Source of the DNA: Amblyomma americanum
Lineage: Eukaryota > Arthropoda > Arachnida > Ixodida > Ixodidae
NCBI RefSeq assembly: GCF_052857255.1
Contig: NC_135497.1
Span: 183,248,204 to 183,312,203 of the forward strand
DNA length: 64,000 nt
Direction: 5' to 3'
Part shown: in pieces, positions 35,290 to 47,149 of the stretch
Position numbering within the stretch: the first letter of the stretch is position 1
Layout of the letters: each line of letters begins with the position of its first letter
The notes under the pieces: model-generated
Database searches by the model: none
What the model saw: only the letters and a program-made list of their open reading frames with translations
Told to the model about the DNA's origin: nothing
Position numbers and translations under genes: made by a program

Positions 35290-36810
35290 GACATTCAGAG
35301 AGACTTGTTACTGGACAAATCCTGTATTTATTCGAAAAACAGTGCTCCAGTAAATATCAGCAACAAACTGAAGAAAAAAATATGCGTCAATAAAATTATG
35401 TAAAGAAATTAAGCGAAAATTTGAGAAATGTTGATGTTTACACGATTAGAGCGTAAAGAATGAAATACTTTATCATCCGGAAGCATATGCAACGTCCAAT
35501 GACTGTGCACGACGCCATGTCCAGGAAGCCCACCATGGGTGCAGGTCTTGAAGCGTTCGCAAATACCATTGTTCTTGAAGAGCAGGTGGCCGCCCATCTT
35601 CAACTTCAAGTACAAAATCACGCCAGCGGGGCGGCTTGGCGCAGAAGCCGCCCAGAGCTCGAACGCCAGCGCTTGCCTCATCTTCTGAAGACAATGAAGT
35701 GCGGCCTATCACTGTTGTTTGAGTTCCTTCGCCTGTGCGGCTTCCTGCATCCACCCCGAAAGCAACTTAGGCGCCATGCTAGCCGTCGAATGCGCCGGCC
35801 ATATACCGCAGGACACGCCGCACGACGACACCTGGGACCGGTGGTACCAGCACCGCAGGCCTAAATGTAGCAAGGTCTATGGCGCGACGGAGTCCTCGAG
35901 AGCCACCCTCTAAGAGAACCAGGCGTAGGTCGGCGAGGTGTTCCGCTTCATCGGAGACATAGAGGCAACCACGGAGACCAGATTCATCCACAGCGGCGTC
36001 TCTCGCAAGACGGTGGACTCGAGCAGCAGCGTGGCCGGTAGCCAGAAGCACGAGATGGCTGCCTTCTCCGCGGTGGCGGTACGGACGGCGCGGACGTAGG
36101 CGACGACCACGGCGTGCCAGGCGGCGACTGGGGCTACGACCGACCCGCTTGCCACGTTGACTAGTGCGGCCATTGTCAGGTGCAGTCACCTCGCACTGTT
36201 CGAGAATGGCGAAAGGGTTGGTCTGCACAAAACAGAAACAGCGTTTAGAGGACTGGGCGGAGAGCACAACGTATTCTATTACGTCGATGAGATGAACGCA
36301 GGCCACAAACCCCCCAATGAGTGCACGTAGAACGTACCTTGAAGAGTGGACGCTCACTCCCTGGCTGCCAGGCTTGAAGCATGACGGTGTGGTCCCACTG
36401 CTGTTGCGACTCGAACCTGTAGGGGCGATTCGGCTTCATCGCAGGATGGCCGACAGCAGCAGCTCCCAGTAGAACGGCGGCTCTCCGCGCTAGGGCACCA
36501 CCGTGGTCTCGTGCGCCGTACGAGGCTTGGAGAAAGACTACGCGCAAGTGGCAAGGGCCGACGTTGTCTCCGAGCGTCGCCAGTGGCTCCAGTAATGGTT
36601 GAGCAGAACGCTGGAACATCGTCGAGATGCACCGTGATGGGGACAGCGAGGCCTACCTTGGCCGGTGTCTTCGATCAGTGCAGCAGTAATCGCGTGGCTC
36701 TTGGGGCTCGAAAACTCTCGTGTCCAAAGCAAGATGTTCGACGCGTGACTAGCGCTGAGCGTGATTCGATGGCACGTACGCCGCGTGACACGTGCGGTGG
36801 TCACACCTGA
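35290..36810 (-). CDS. GC-rich spliced gene-like unit, copy C
   Basis: Unknown product. Minus strand, exon 1 frame from about 36619: SAQPLLEPLATLGDNVG, then FLQASYGARDHGG, then RPYRFESQQQWDHTVMLQ with AWQPGSERPLFK. The donor AAG|GTACGT gives a 115-nt intron at 36223-36337 with acceptor TTTTGTGCAG. The phase-0 junction gives LFK|TNPFAILEQCEV. Exon 2 is arginine-rich (positions 36170-36060) and then reads ARVHRLARDAAVDES, DEAEHLADLRLVLLE, LRRAIDLATFRP, ending at 35779. A downstream frame (35681-35409) has RPAGVILYLKLK, also seen in copy B. AATAAA is at about 35326-35331. The N-terminal part is frame-shifted relative to copy B, so the start is unsure. It could be a young retrogene family or an unclassified transposon. 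Confidence 0.4.
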
Positions 36811-37367
36811 TTGGTCAAAACGTTGAAGCGGATGAGGCAGTTCGTATGGAACGAAAAAAGTCGAAGAAACCGGATAGTGGCGTCAAACCATACAGCCGGG
36901 GGCGGGGAGGGAGGCGCCGTTTTTTCATGGAAATAAAGGTTGTTTCTATCAATCAATCAATCAGGAAAAATTTAGAGGAGAGGCCATCACGAATGGAGAA
37001 AGGAAAGCTTAGGAGAGGCCCTCGCTATTTGAGCTGCACGCCAGAAAGTTTGCCGGAAGTCACACGTTTTCCCCTGGACTACTGGGAGTCTTTAGCCGAC
37101 GGTGGCGGAGCGAAGAGTAACGCTGGACGCAGCGGCGTCGTATGCTATTAGGGCCATTTTTTTACCTGCACTGGCTACACTAGTGTAGCATGGTTTCACT
37201 TTTTTTTTGCCAGTGTAGAGAAAGTGTAGCTCCGCCCATATACACAGACGCATTTGTTGTACGCGAAGTGTTGCACGAGTGCTACACCTTCTACACCGCT
37301 TTTTTTTGGAGGTTTAGGCTAGCAGACGAAAAATGGAGCGCGTTTAAAACGAAAAATTGGAAACTTG
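36811..37367. other. No identifiable gene
   Basis: Contains a short (TCAA)n near 36950-36962 after AATAAAGGTTG, probably the 3' end of an unknown retroposon. 37170-37300 has scattered GTGTAGC/CTACAC words. No gene is called. Confidence 0.4.
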
Positions 37368-37545
37368 GTTTTTGGGGAAAGGAAATGGCACAATATCTGT
37401 CTCACATATCAGCGGACACATGAACCGCGCCTTAAGGGAAGAGATAAAGGAGGGAGTGAAAGAAGAAAGGAAGTAATATGTGCCGTAATGGAGGGCTCCG
37501 GAATAATTTCAATCAGGTGGGGATATTTAATGTGCAACTCCATTT
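37368..37545 (-). mobile_element. Ruka-like SINE, truncated (minus)
   Basis: Tail (GGAAATGGCACAATATCTGT), GAAGAGATAAAGGAGGGAG tract, then GAGGGCTCCGGAATAATTTC. It breaks off before the tRNA head. Confidence 0.8.
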
Positions 37546-39015
37546 TCTGACTAAATGATGCGAGCGGTTGCTGCGCAGCCTCGCAAGTCTGTGATGATCG
37601 TCCACCTGGACGGCGGCAGCATTATGGCGGTGCACCCACGATTCGAAGACAGTGGCAGCGTTGTCTTCCACGAAGAAAAAAAACTGGTTACACGACTGAA
37701 AATGGGTATTTTAGTGCACTGAACGCTACTTCGCGTTTAGGTAAGCCGCGTTCGTTCGGCTGGTATCGGCGCACAGCGACCCACGTGAAAAAATGTATTT
37801 GGGTACATGGTCGTGTGTACGTATCCATGTATGTTAGTGTGAAGCTCCCTAAGCTTACAGTATCGTCTTTCACGTCTCTGTATTAAAACGGCGGCGCCTC
37901 AACGTGGTCGGTCAGGCCGCTGTCTGAGAGCGGAGGGACAGTCATCAAAAGTCGCACGCCATATGCCGCGGAACGCCGGTTTCAACGCGGCGCAGAACGC
38001 TGTTCCCCTAGTCACGACAGAAGTATGGATGCTTTGTATTTCGCGCGAGGAACTCGTCGTCGGCCCTTCATTCGACGGTGAACTTGTTGTGCAATTAGCG
38101 ACCGCTGAAGAGCAGACGATACAAGTTTGTGTGTTGCGGTCAATTTGAGGATAAACAAAAATATCCTTTGCATTTCTCTGCCATATTGAACGCAACGAAA
38201 AAACGTTTTACAGTATATATATCTTCATTTCATCTTATAATAAATTATGACGATTCAAAAATTCCGAGGTGCCCGTCTGGTGCCGAGGAAGACGGCGCTT
38301 CGTATTGCGCTACTGGCTGACGCTTGTGCAGACGAGTGCAACGACTCACGTCATAGCTTTAGCCTCGCCTCCATTGGCCTACACAAGCATGCATGAAGTG
38401 CATGTTTAAAAAAATAATGTGGATTAGCTCAGCTAATCCAGGATATACAAAGCGAAAGATGTCGGCGTTCACTGTGTTCAGTGACGTTGGCGTTGACAAT
38501 GTTCTAGACGGCGATGGCTTTGAGCAAAGGAAGGAAGCATAACTCTCCCTGGATATGCGGATGCCTCATTCGTGCTTTGTCCATGTGGCGGTGGTGAGAG
38601 AGAGAGATGTGGCCTGAATGCATTAGCGCTCACACCGTTGTGGCTAACATTCGGCACTGCAGCAAAAGCTAGACCGCAGCGTTCATTTGGTGCTCAATCT
38701 CTCGCGATCAACCATTAACTGCGTGCCACCTCCCAGTGTCGCAGTTAGGGCGCGCTGCCTATCCAGTGTGAGGAAGGCAATGAAAGCAGGCATTTGCAGT
38801 TGCTATTTTTAAAACGAAAGCTTTAATGGCCGCGAACTTGCGATTTCGCCGTGGCGGTGCTCCGAGGAGGCACATGACTTCACAACAAGCGCCTCGCCAA
38901 GGATATTTCTCTCTCTATCGCTCCTAGTCACTACTACGCATGCGCCACTTGTAGCACCGAGCCACAGGTGTTCTGACGCTGCCAGCACCGCGCTTTTCCT
39001 AAAAATCCAACTTGC
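37546..39015. other. No identifiable gene
   Basis: The minus frame at 37899-38195 (98 residues) and plus frame 37963-38148 overlap, with no known motif. A near-palindrome GGATTAGCTCAGCTAATCC lies at 38413-38431. A short GAGAGAGAGA lies at 38597-38606. Confidence 0.4.
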
Positions 39016-39345
39016 AATTTTCAGTTTTCTCTTTCTTTTTTCCCTTCCTCCTTTATCCTTTCCTTTATGGCGCGGTACGGGTGCCCACCGAGATGTGTGA
39101 CACGGTTACTGTGTCATTTCCTTTCCTCAAAAACCAAACAAAACAAGTGAGCCGACGGCGTTCATAGAGTTCATTGGCGTTGACAACTTTGCAAAGGCCG
39201 TTCATTATCACGAAAGGAAAGGCGAAGAACCGGCTCCGTTGGTCAGAGGAGTAATAATAATCAGAATAATTGGTTCTTGCTGAAAGGAAATGGCGCATTA
39301 TGTGTCTCATATATCGGCGGACACCTCAACCGCGCCGATAGGTAA
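39016..39345. repeat. Two SINE tail fragments in opposite orientation
   Basis: 39016-39135 is a plus-strand Ruka-like tail (CTTCCTCCTTTATCC, then GGCGCGGTACGGGTG, then GTGTCATTTCCTTTCC). 39280-39345 is a minus-strand tail (GAAAGGAAATGGCGCATTAT, ATCGGCGGACACCTC). Confidence 0.7.
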
Positions 39346-39536
39346 GGGACCTTAGGGGATTTAAGGAGCGCGCCGAGTGAGAACGAGGGCTCTGGGCCCT
39401 GGCGGCAAGGCTCATCGAGTCGCTCGACGCATGAACTCTAGAATTTTGACTGTTTGCGTTTCATCATAATGTAAATACGTTTCTTCAAAATTGCCAGTAA
39501 TTCCGCTTGCTTTCGTTTTCCCAAACTTCATGCTCC

Positions 39537-39800
39537 ATATCTTTAACGTGCACTGAGATCGCACAGCACGCGCGCCTTAGCGTCTTTATGGAGGCAAGAC
39601 GCTAAGGCGCCCGTGTGCTGTGCGATGTCAGTGCACGTTAAAGATCCCCAGGTGGTCGAAATTATTCCGGAGCCCTCCACTACGGCACCCCTTCCTTCCT
39701 TTCTTCTTTCACTCCCTCCTTTATCCTTTCCCTTACGGCGCGGTTCAGGTGTCCAATGATATATGAGACAGATACGGCGCCATTTGCTTTACTCAAAAAC
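39537..39800 (+). mobile_element. Ruka-like SINE fold-back copy
   Basis: 39537-39585 and about 39598-39650 are inverted copies of the same SINE segment (ATCTTTAACGTGCACTGA versus TCAGTGCACGTTAAAGAT), joined by a short loop TTTATGGAGGCA. The plus arm continues through the SINE body (CCCCAGGTGGTCGAAATTA, CTCCACTACGGCACC) to the tail at about 39795. Confidence 0.85.
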
Positions 39801-39801
39801 A

Positions 39802-39864
<63 letters not shown>
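39802..39864. repeat. (ATT)n microsatellite
   Basis: About 20 ATT units directly after the SINE tail. The poly-Tyr and poly-Asn frames across it are artefacts. Confidence 0.95.
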
Positions 39865-39866
<2 letters not shown>

Positions 39867-40641
39867 TTGCTCAACCCGAAGGCTGGGGCACGCTACCCAA
39901 TGGAGCCCGTCTTCGAGTAAGCCCCTGCCAAACGACAGCCGACAGTCCTTATAGTAGCATGGCATGGGAGGATTCGTGGGGCAGGGGTGTGTCTCCCCAC
40001 CCCTTCCAAAGCCTGAAATTTTACATAGGAATACCATGATGAACCCCTTTTTCTCCACGAGAAGTGCAAAACACACATTCTTCGAATGAGAGAGCCCCGC
40101 TTTAAGAATGATCTATAAATCCACCCTTGAATCACTGGAACATTAAATGTTTCACATCCACAGATCTAGTTTGGTGCATAACATACATCACCGTAGCTTT
40201 TCAGACTGCTTATAGCAGTTTAGCAGTACTCCGTAGATACAATATAAATTTCACAGTTTTGTGCATTACTTCAATGCTGTTTTTTCATGTTTAACGCGCG
40301 CAGCTGCATCTGTACATGCCAATTTTCTCTATTTGGTGAAGTACTAGCTTGTAAAGTCACCGCACAGTACCACACTTTACTTGAGATCCACAATACAGAG
40401 ATTGAGAGTGAATTTATTGGGTGTAATGAAGGCACCAGATTATTTCTCGTCAACATAACCACAGGCATCATTGAAATTAAATGCACATGCGCATTCTCAG
40501 TTCACGAAGTATATTTTTTCCACATATAACACTATCACAGGACATGGACACAATAAACACGTATGAGAAAAGGCATCCAAATTCAGTTAGAGCATCATTA
40601 CACTGTGAAAGCTCAGAGGAGCAACATTCCTACAAAACATG
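39865..40641. other. No identifiable gene
   Basis: Unassigned. The string CCCCTGCCAAACGACAGCCG near 39920 and a T-rich stretch give no family clue. Confidence 0.4.
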
Positions 40642-41154
40642 AAAGGGGCTCTGAAAGGGGCTCCATTAAATTTGCGGTATGCCTGGGATGTTTAACATCG
40701 CCGCTTCTGGAAGAATTGTCCCGGAAGAATTTTTTAATGCGCTAGGTAAAAACAGGGTTATCTCTACTCAAAATTTGAATATCAGCGTCTTCGCGCCTGT
40801 CCCTCTCCTCTCGTCACTTTTTGCACATTGGAAGGTCCGCCGGCTCCACCTCCGGGGGAGAGCTTCCTGACCTGCCGGAGCTACGCGGCTTATTGGCCGT
40901 GGCCTTGGTAGCTGCCGACGCGTGAAAGAATCTAACCAATAGCCATCTCTCAACATGTGTACGTAGATGCGAGAGTTGGAGGAGGGTGCGAACACGAAAA
41001 AGTCGCCAGGTAGGGCTCGCCAACTTTCATGCTTGATTGCGGGTTCTCTGCTGCTTGTAGAATTGTATTATTTGGTTCAGGTGTTCATGGCAACGCAATG
41101 CAGTTATTGAGCAACTTGATGTCCTCTACTCGTAAGGTGTTTCAGAGCCCCTTG
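40642..41154. mobile_element. MITE-like element with terminal inverted repeats
   Basis: Left end AAAGGGGCTCTGAAA (40642-40656), right end TTTCAGAGCCCCTT (41140-41153): a near-perfect inverted pair enclosing 513 bp without coding capacity. No target duplication is obvious at the edges. Class unknown. Confidence 0.65.
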
Positions 41155-41544
41155 AAGGGTGGCAAGCGAAATCCAAAAATTATTTGGACAGTTGAAACAT
41201 TTTCGCGGTCGTAAAGTGCGAAAATGCGTCGCTTTTTCGCACTTCTTTAATATAACCTCAGCCAGAAAAGGAATTTCACAACCAGCCACAGGAAGCGGAC
41301 CTAAAAATAGCGCGCAATCAAAAATACAGACTTGATCCTGATATCAAAAAATGCACTTGAGCCTGGCAAGTCCCAGAGGCAAATAGCTCGCTAAAAGGTT
41401 CAAACGTTACACGCTTCAAACGGGCATGCAGCCACGTTTCTAAGAACAAAGTGAACGGAGCTGCTTCCTATGCAAAATCTTTGCAATAGGGTATAGGTGA
41501 TATGATGATGTAATGCGAATTCTATTTCAATATAATTATTTTAA
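41155..41544. other. No identifiable gene
   Basis: Contains a short palindrome around GTGCGAAAATGCGTCGCTTTTTCGCAC (41217-41243). Otherwise unassigned. Confidence 0.4.
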
Positions 41545-41720
41545 CGTGACAGCGTTACGGGTAATTTGTTGCGGAAAACCGAGGTCATCGTCGACCGTGA
41601 GGGAACCACCCACGAAAAATCCTCAGAGGAGGAATCTAGGAGGTACGTGGACCACTTAGATCACGTGACCTTGAGACGTTATCACAACCTAGCCACCGTG
41701 TCAGTTGGCAGTTAAATTGA
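41545..41720. repeat. GC-rich tick-type repeat, diverged
   Basis: Starts with ACGTGACAGCGTTACGGG and contains GATCACGTGACCTTGAGACG and TCAGTTGGCAGTTAAATTGA, matching the reversed ends and interior of 6640-6912. Confidence 0.55.
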
Positions 41721-42769
41721 TGATCGGTCGCGAGAGATTGAGAATTACCAATTCCGTATATACGGGGATTAAATACATTATTGGTATCGCGTCATACCCT
41801 TACGGCGGAGCTGAAGTGTCACCCAGTTTTTGTGCGAACGCAATACTTCACACGGTCGAACGCAGCCCCCAAAATTGTGGCGTGCATGACCTTGAGCTCG
41901 ATCTTGTTAAACCTGCAGAAATAAAACAAATATCGCCGCGCCTGGGTCTCGAACCCGCGGCGGTCCGCACAGTACGGCTTCGCTGCCCACTGCACGAGAG
42001 CACTTTGCTATCGCCGCAGTCAACCGCACCCCACGTTGTACCCCTTACACGCTATCGCTCTGAGCATTGCACGTCGTACTCTAGGGGACGTTCGCTTGGT
42101 ACGAAAGTTTAAGAGAAATTATTCTCGAGGACAATGTAAGGCAATGTCTTGGCAAGAGTCAAGAGAATTCGGAGAACATGTTAAGACAATGTGTTGGCAA
42201 TGATCAAGAGAATTCGAAACCAAATGCTTTCGGACGTCCTACTCGATTTAATGGCGTTAAAAGTGCGATTTTTTTCCACTTCGTTATTGCTGCATGGCAC
42301 CGCTATCGCTCTAACCAGTCAGTCGAACGGGCGAATGATAAGAATCGATTACTATCCAAAAGAAATTATTTTATCACAGTGATACTACATTCCATTCCGC
42401 GATTTCTGTTCACTACCATACAAATCAGAAGTCGCGGTTAATCACTCCGATGAGGCGATGTCACTGTTATCGCTTTCGACCTTTGCTGACAAAAAAAAAT
42501 TCCTATTTGAAGTAGCACACGGTAAATAAAATTTATGAGGACGAGAAAAGACACAAGGGAACAGCTTTATCAGTTACAACTCAAGCGACGTTGCGGGCAA
42601 CGTCTTACATCTCGTTTTGTGCGAAGCAGCATGAAGAATTGATAACGCTCGGTCTTGCTTACCTGATATTTTAGTTTTTATCATTAACCCGTTCAGAAGT
42701 GCCTTCATCCTCGATGTCATTGATTAAAAACCTCTTAGACAAATTAAAAATGAACATTGCTTTCGAGGA
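41721..42769. other. Unassigned, with one tRNA-like B box
   Basis: 41935-42012 carries a minus-strand B box (CGGGTTCGAGACCC) and may be the head of a diverged SINE. Plus frames 41705-42112 and 42178-42441 have no known motif. Confidence 0.35.
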
Positions 42770-42890
42770 AATGAAAAGCGCAGTAACGGTCTCAATTATC
42801 GGTGGACAACTCAGCCGCGCCGTGAGTGAAGGGAGGAAGGTGGGAGTGAAAGGAGAAGGAGAGAAAGATTGACTGTAGTGTAAGGCATCG
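42770..42890 (-). repeat. Ruka-like SINE fragment (minus)
   Basis: GAGGAAATGAAAAGCGCAGT, then ATCGGTGGACAACTCAGCC, then GAAGGGAGGAAGGTGGGAG. Truncated before the head. Confidence 0.65.
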
Positions 42891-43729
42891 AAACACGGCC
42901 GTGGTCGCTTGAAGTTTACTGATAAAACTGTGCCTTTATGTCTTTTCTTGTCCTCATAAAAATAATTTACGATGTCCTACTTCAACTATGAGTATTTATT
43001 TCTTATCATGTGCAAAGGTCGAAGGCGAGAACAGGGAAATCGGCTTTCCCGCACACTGTTTCCTCGGAGCGATTAACAGCGACTGGAGGGCTCACTTGGC
43101 CTTACAAAAGATGCCTTGCAATGTATATCAGGTCATAATTCTTGCTGATAGCCTTTCTGTCCGGTCATTGCGGCATTGATGCTAACGTCATGGCTGATTT
43201 TTAGCAAACTGTACCCTTTTGGGACTTGTGGTACCATTAATTCCTGCCACTGTTCATTTGACAATAGCCCCATTTCAACGGTTCCTGCAACTGCTCTCCT
43301 TGAGTCATCAGCCTGTTCTTACTACAGCGGATTTTCAGTATTTGTCATTTCTTTAGAGTGTCCGCTTATGCCGTTCAAGGCAATGCGAGGCACCTATGAC
43401 CCTCTTGCGGTGAAGAATACCACGATTGAATCTTTATTTGTGCCGATCAAGTGATCACGTACTTCATCTCTTTCTCCTCTCCTGTCGGTGGTTTGCTTCT
43501 CTGCGTATAGAGTCCAATTATGGATTCCCTTCACTCGATTAGGCCTTCCACTATCCATTCCGGTCCTTTTCTCATCTGGGGCAAACGCCAGGGGATATGT
43601 TCTAAAACCAGTGAGCGATTATCTTCATAAATACATCATTGCGTCAGGGAGATTCCTTTATTAGTTACGATTGTCTGAATTTTTTCCGCTACAACAGAAT
43701 TTAATCTACGTCAGTCTTAATTATTCCGA
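42891..43729. other. No identifiable gene
   Basis: The plus frames 42988-43179 and 43176-43454 show no known motif. Confidence 0.35.
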
Positions 43730-43815
43730 ATGTTTGAATCTGCAAGGCACCCTGGCCAATCCCCCATTGTGCGTGTGTGCCATTCCTCCAGAGGCCACCA
43801 ACAACAACGCGGCGG
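43730..43815 (+). repeat. LINE 3' end fragment
   Basis: GGCCAATCCCCCATTGTGCG followed by AGGCCACCAACAACAAC matches the 3' ends of the RNase H LINE at 5420-5470 and 50140-50210. Confidence 0.55.
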
Positions 43816-44213
43816 CAGCGTTTGGATGGAGGCGAAGTGCGAAAGGCTCCCACTAGGTTCAAAGCGCCCGTCGACCACCTTCCGCCCCGCTTCCACGCCG
43901 GCCAATTTCAAACACCGGACAGGGGTATCTTCCTTGTAACCGGTGTATTCCTTGATACCGTCGAGAAAAGACTCGTTGGGCTACACAATGGTGTCACCGT
44001 GACAAACAAGGGCCAGTTTATCAAAAAATAAAAAAATCGCGAGGCTGTGCGGGTTGACCCCGGAGGGAGTCCTCTGTGGTGTCTCTATATTGAATCAAAT
44101 GTGGCGCCTACCTGCGTCGTGAAAATCGCCTATAGCTGCAAAGGCGCTAGACGGACGCATCCCGACCAGCAGACACATTGCTTATCTAACGCAAAAACCC
44201 AGCAACCAAACTA
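43816..44213. other. Unassigned, then dispersed repeat left part
   Basis: From about 44110 the dispersed repeat family (GAAAATCGCCTATAGCTGC, GACCAGCAGACACATTGC) appears and is split by the SINE at 44214. Confidence 0.45.
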
Positions 44214-44452
44214 GCCGCCGCGGTGGCTCAGTGGTTATGGCGCTCGGCTGCTGACTCGAAAGATGCGGGTCCGATCCCGGCTGCGGCGGTCGAATTTTCG
44301 ATGGAGGCGAAATTCCGGAGGCCCGTGTGCTGTGCGATGCCAGTGCACGATAAAGAACCCCAGGTGGTGGAAATTTCCGGAGTCCTTCACTACGGTGTCC
44401 CTCATAGCCTGAGTCGCTTTGGGACGTTACACCCTCATAAACCATAAACCAA
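44214..44452 (+). mobile_element. Complete tRNA-derived SINE, second subtype, with 11-bp target duplication
   Basis: Head with A box TGGCTCAGTGG and B box GGTCCGATCCC, body AATTCCGGAGGCCCGTGTGC, CCCCAGGTGGTGG, tail TTTGGGACGTTACACCC, ending ATAAACCATAAACC. The direct repeat CAACCAAACTA stands at 44203-44213 and 44453-44463. Intact-looking and probably recent. Confidence 0.9.
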
Positions 44453-44539
44453 CAACCAAACTAAACAAACTAACCAAGCTAGGTAATCCATACCTTAAAG
44501 GCACACTGTATACGAAGAAAAGTTGGCCTGCATCATTAG

Positions 44540-46200
44540 GGTCACCGTTATCATCATGGGCCAGACTACACCCACTGCAGGGCAAAGGCCTCTCCCATAT
44601 CCCTCCATTTTACCCGCGCCTGTGCCTGCGGCGGCCCTTCTCCCTCGCAAACTTCCTAACCTCATCCTCCCCCTATCTTTCTGCCGCCCCCTGCTGCGCT
44701 TCTCTTCCCTTGGAATACAGTCTTTTACGCTAAGGACCATCGGTTATCTTGCCTTCGCATTACATGCCCTGCACAAGCCCATTTATTCCTCTTGGTTTCG
44801 ACTAGGATGTCATTAACCCGCCATTGTTCCCTCATCCACTCTGTTCTCTTCGTATCTCTTGACGCTACACCTATCGTTTCCTTTTCATTGCTCGCTGCGT
44901 TGTAAATTTAAGTTTAACCCTTTCGTTAGCCTCCACGTTCCTGCCTCATAGGTGAGTACAGGAAAGATATAGATGCTGTATACTTCTCTCTTGAGGGATA
45001 TTGGTAAACTGACATTCATGATCTGAGAGTACCTGCCAAATTCACTTCACTCCGACCTTATTTTTGTAGTTATTTCATTGTTGTGGTCCGGATCTACGGT
45101 CTCTACCTGGCCTAAATAGACATATTCCATAATTTAAAATGCTGTTCCATTTCATGAACTGTTCAACATTATTTTTCTGCATTAGGATTTTTCGACTCAC
45201 TGTTTTGTTTTCCATATCTAGATCATTGATCATGTTTTGCAATTCCCCCCTGGGATGAATAGGAAGGCAACGCCATCAGCGAGTCGCAGATTACTAAGGT
45301 ACTCTCCATTTGCTCTTATCCCCAACTGTTCGAAATGCTGGTCTCTGAAGACCTCGGGTAAACAGGCGGTAGATATCTCGCTGCCTGGCTCCTTTCCTTA
45401 TTGGGATTTTATTGCTTTCTTTATGGAGCTTTACGGCGGCTGTGCAGACCTATAATGTTTCAGAATTTTTATGCGAGGTCCATCTACACTCTGATTTAGT
45501 AATACCGGCATGACTGCCAATTGCTTGACTGAGTCAATTGTTTCCTTGTAATCGGTGAAGGCTACATATAGGGGTTGCTTAATTTCTACGATTTCTCTGT
45601 CACATGATTGATGGTGTGGACGTTGTGTATTGTCGAGTAGCCTGTACGAAAGCCAGCCAGGTCTCTTGGTTGATTGAAGTTCAAGGTTGCTGTGATTCTA
45701 TTGGCGATTATCTTACCAAGTACCTCGCAGTTAACGGACAGTAAGCTGATAGGTCTGTAAGTTTTCAACTACTTGATGTCCCTTTTCTTATGGATTAAAA
45801 TAATATTAGCGTCCTTTCAAGATTCGGGTACGCTCGAAGTCATGAGGCACTTCTTATACGGGGTAACCAATTTTTCCGGCATAACCTGAGCCCCGTCCGG
45901 CCCCAGGGTAGCCAAATCCTTTCTGGTGAGGGAATGCGTCGTCGCCTTTGGCACCAGGATCAGGCCACACCTCAGGCGTGATTATACCATTCCATCAACA
46001 CGCGAATTTTTTTTATATATCCGGCGGAGAACTGCATGGCACCGGGATTCGAACCGCGGTCCTTTTGTATGCGAGGCTGATGCTCTAGCTTTACGATATC
46101 ATTCCTCTTTCTTGATTTCCCGTTTAACTTTGCTTGAAAGGATGTCATTAACTCTCGTTTGTCAACTGACCCACTTGCTCTTTTCTTTTCCCTTAAAGAG
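44540..46200 (-). pseudogene. RTE-type LINE, RT to C-terminus (block B copy and beyond)
   Basis: The minus strand repeats the fragment of 1-800 (TYRPISL-like: KTYRPISLLSVNCEVLGKI, DLAGFRTGYSTIHNVHT) and continues through degraded parts to the C-terminus at 44740-44540: CIPREEKRSRGRQKDRG, then a tail ending in CPAVGVVWPMM. That end is the same as the RTE tails at 8333-8480 and 52677-53000. No frame exceeds 81 residues. A tRNA-like SINE head (B box at about 46045) interrupts it near 46000-46100. Confidence 0.75.
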
Positions 46201-46321
46201 TATCCGCTTCCGATCACAAAGAAACCCCACTCGGTGAAAACTTAGCTTTTGTAAGTTAGCAAGGGCCACGAAACGAAATGAACGCGTCGTCATGCGTCCC
46301 CGGTCGATTTCCAAAGTAAAA

Positions 46322-46710
46322 TTCATATTCATTCAGTCTTTATTTCTTTCTTAGACAGAGGAGAGAGGACTAAAAGCTCGTAAGCTTGACAGAGGTCCTG
46401 CCCCCTTTATCAACTTGGCAGTACAGTACACAGGCAGAGATTTTTAATTTTCCAAATAAACACTGAAACAAAATAACAAAACACTTTGTAAAAAAGCAGC
46501 GCTATGCATTGTAGCACATAGGTATTAGAAAAATAACTGGTCATGGGGAAACGAAAAAAAATAATAATAGGTGTAGGTTTCAACTGAGTGCAATATTACG
46601 TAATCTTGCTAAGAAAAAATCGCTTAATAACATCACTTGAATGCTGAAAGGGGTCAAACAATTCTTTGTTTAATTTATTTAATAATACTGGAACAGTACA
46701 AGAAAGAGAC
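46322..46710 (-). mobile_element. 5'-truncated LINE 3' end inserted in block B
   Basis: Block A is uninterrupted at the corresponding point (about 943-958). The minus strand of the insert ends with AAATAAAGACTGAATGAAT, a polyadenylation signal followed by a simple tail. The interior is AT-rich, without coding motifs. CR1-like LINEs end in this way, but the family is not proven. Confidence 0.6.
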
Positions 46711-46832
46711 ACCGAATTTTGGGCGTGGATCCCAGAGGCTAGGATACACCACCATTCCCTTCAAAACGGTGTCAACTCGCCCTTTGGGTAAGGATGTCAT
46801 GAAATTGAGGATTTCGAAACAAGTTTCTTAGC

Positions 46833-47140
46833 AGGCGTCTTGAGCGCGCTCCGAGGCGTTACCGCGCTACCGCGGCTGCGGCCACTCCGCGCGCTCCGCA
46901 GCCGGCGGAGGTAGAGGAGGGGCCGAGTGAGTGGGGCCAACGGAGGAGCGCCGCCGTTTTGGCGTGCGAGAGAAGAGGGAAAGGCGCGAAGACGCGGAAG
47001 TTCAAAATTTGTCCGCATATAACTCAGCTTCCACAAAACGCATTAGAATAATTCTTGCTGGGGATAATTATCAACTGTCGTCTTTTAACATCCCAGACAT
47101 ATCGCACCTTTATTGAGAGCCTCTTTCTGGGTCCCTTTAA
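46833..47140. repeat. Block B-specific repeat
   Basis: GC-rich start (CGGCTGCGGCCACTCCGCG), then GAGGAGCGCCGCCGTTTTGG and GCGAGAGAAGAGGGAAAGGC, then AT-rich CAGCTTCCACAAAACGCATT, ending CTCTTTCTGGGTCCCTTTAA. It stands where block A has 1090-2440. Probably an interspersed repeat; no gene. Confidence 0.5.
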
Positions 47141-47149
47141 GGACAACCT

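Noticed and set aside
38413..38431. Palindrome GGATTAGCTCAGCTAATCC as an operator
   Set aside because: No gene nearby and no repeat of the site in the window.
39680..39954. Poly-Asn and poly-Tyr frames
   Set aside because: Produced by the (ATT)n microsatellite.
41217..41243. Hairpin as a transcription terminator or regulatory RNA
   Set aside because: Short, isolated, and with no gene beside it; eukaryotic context.
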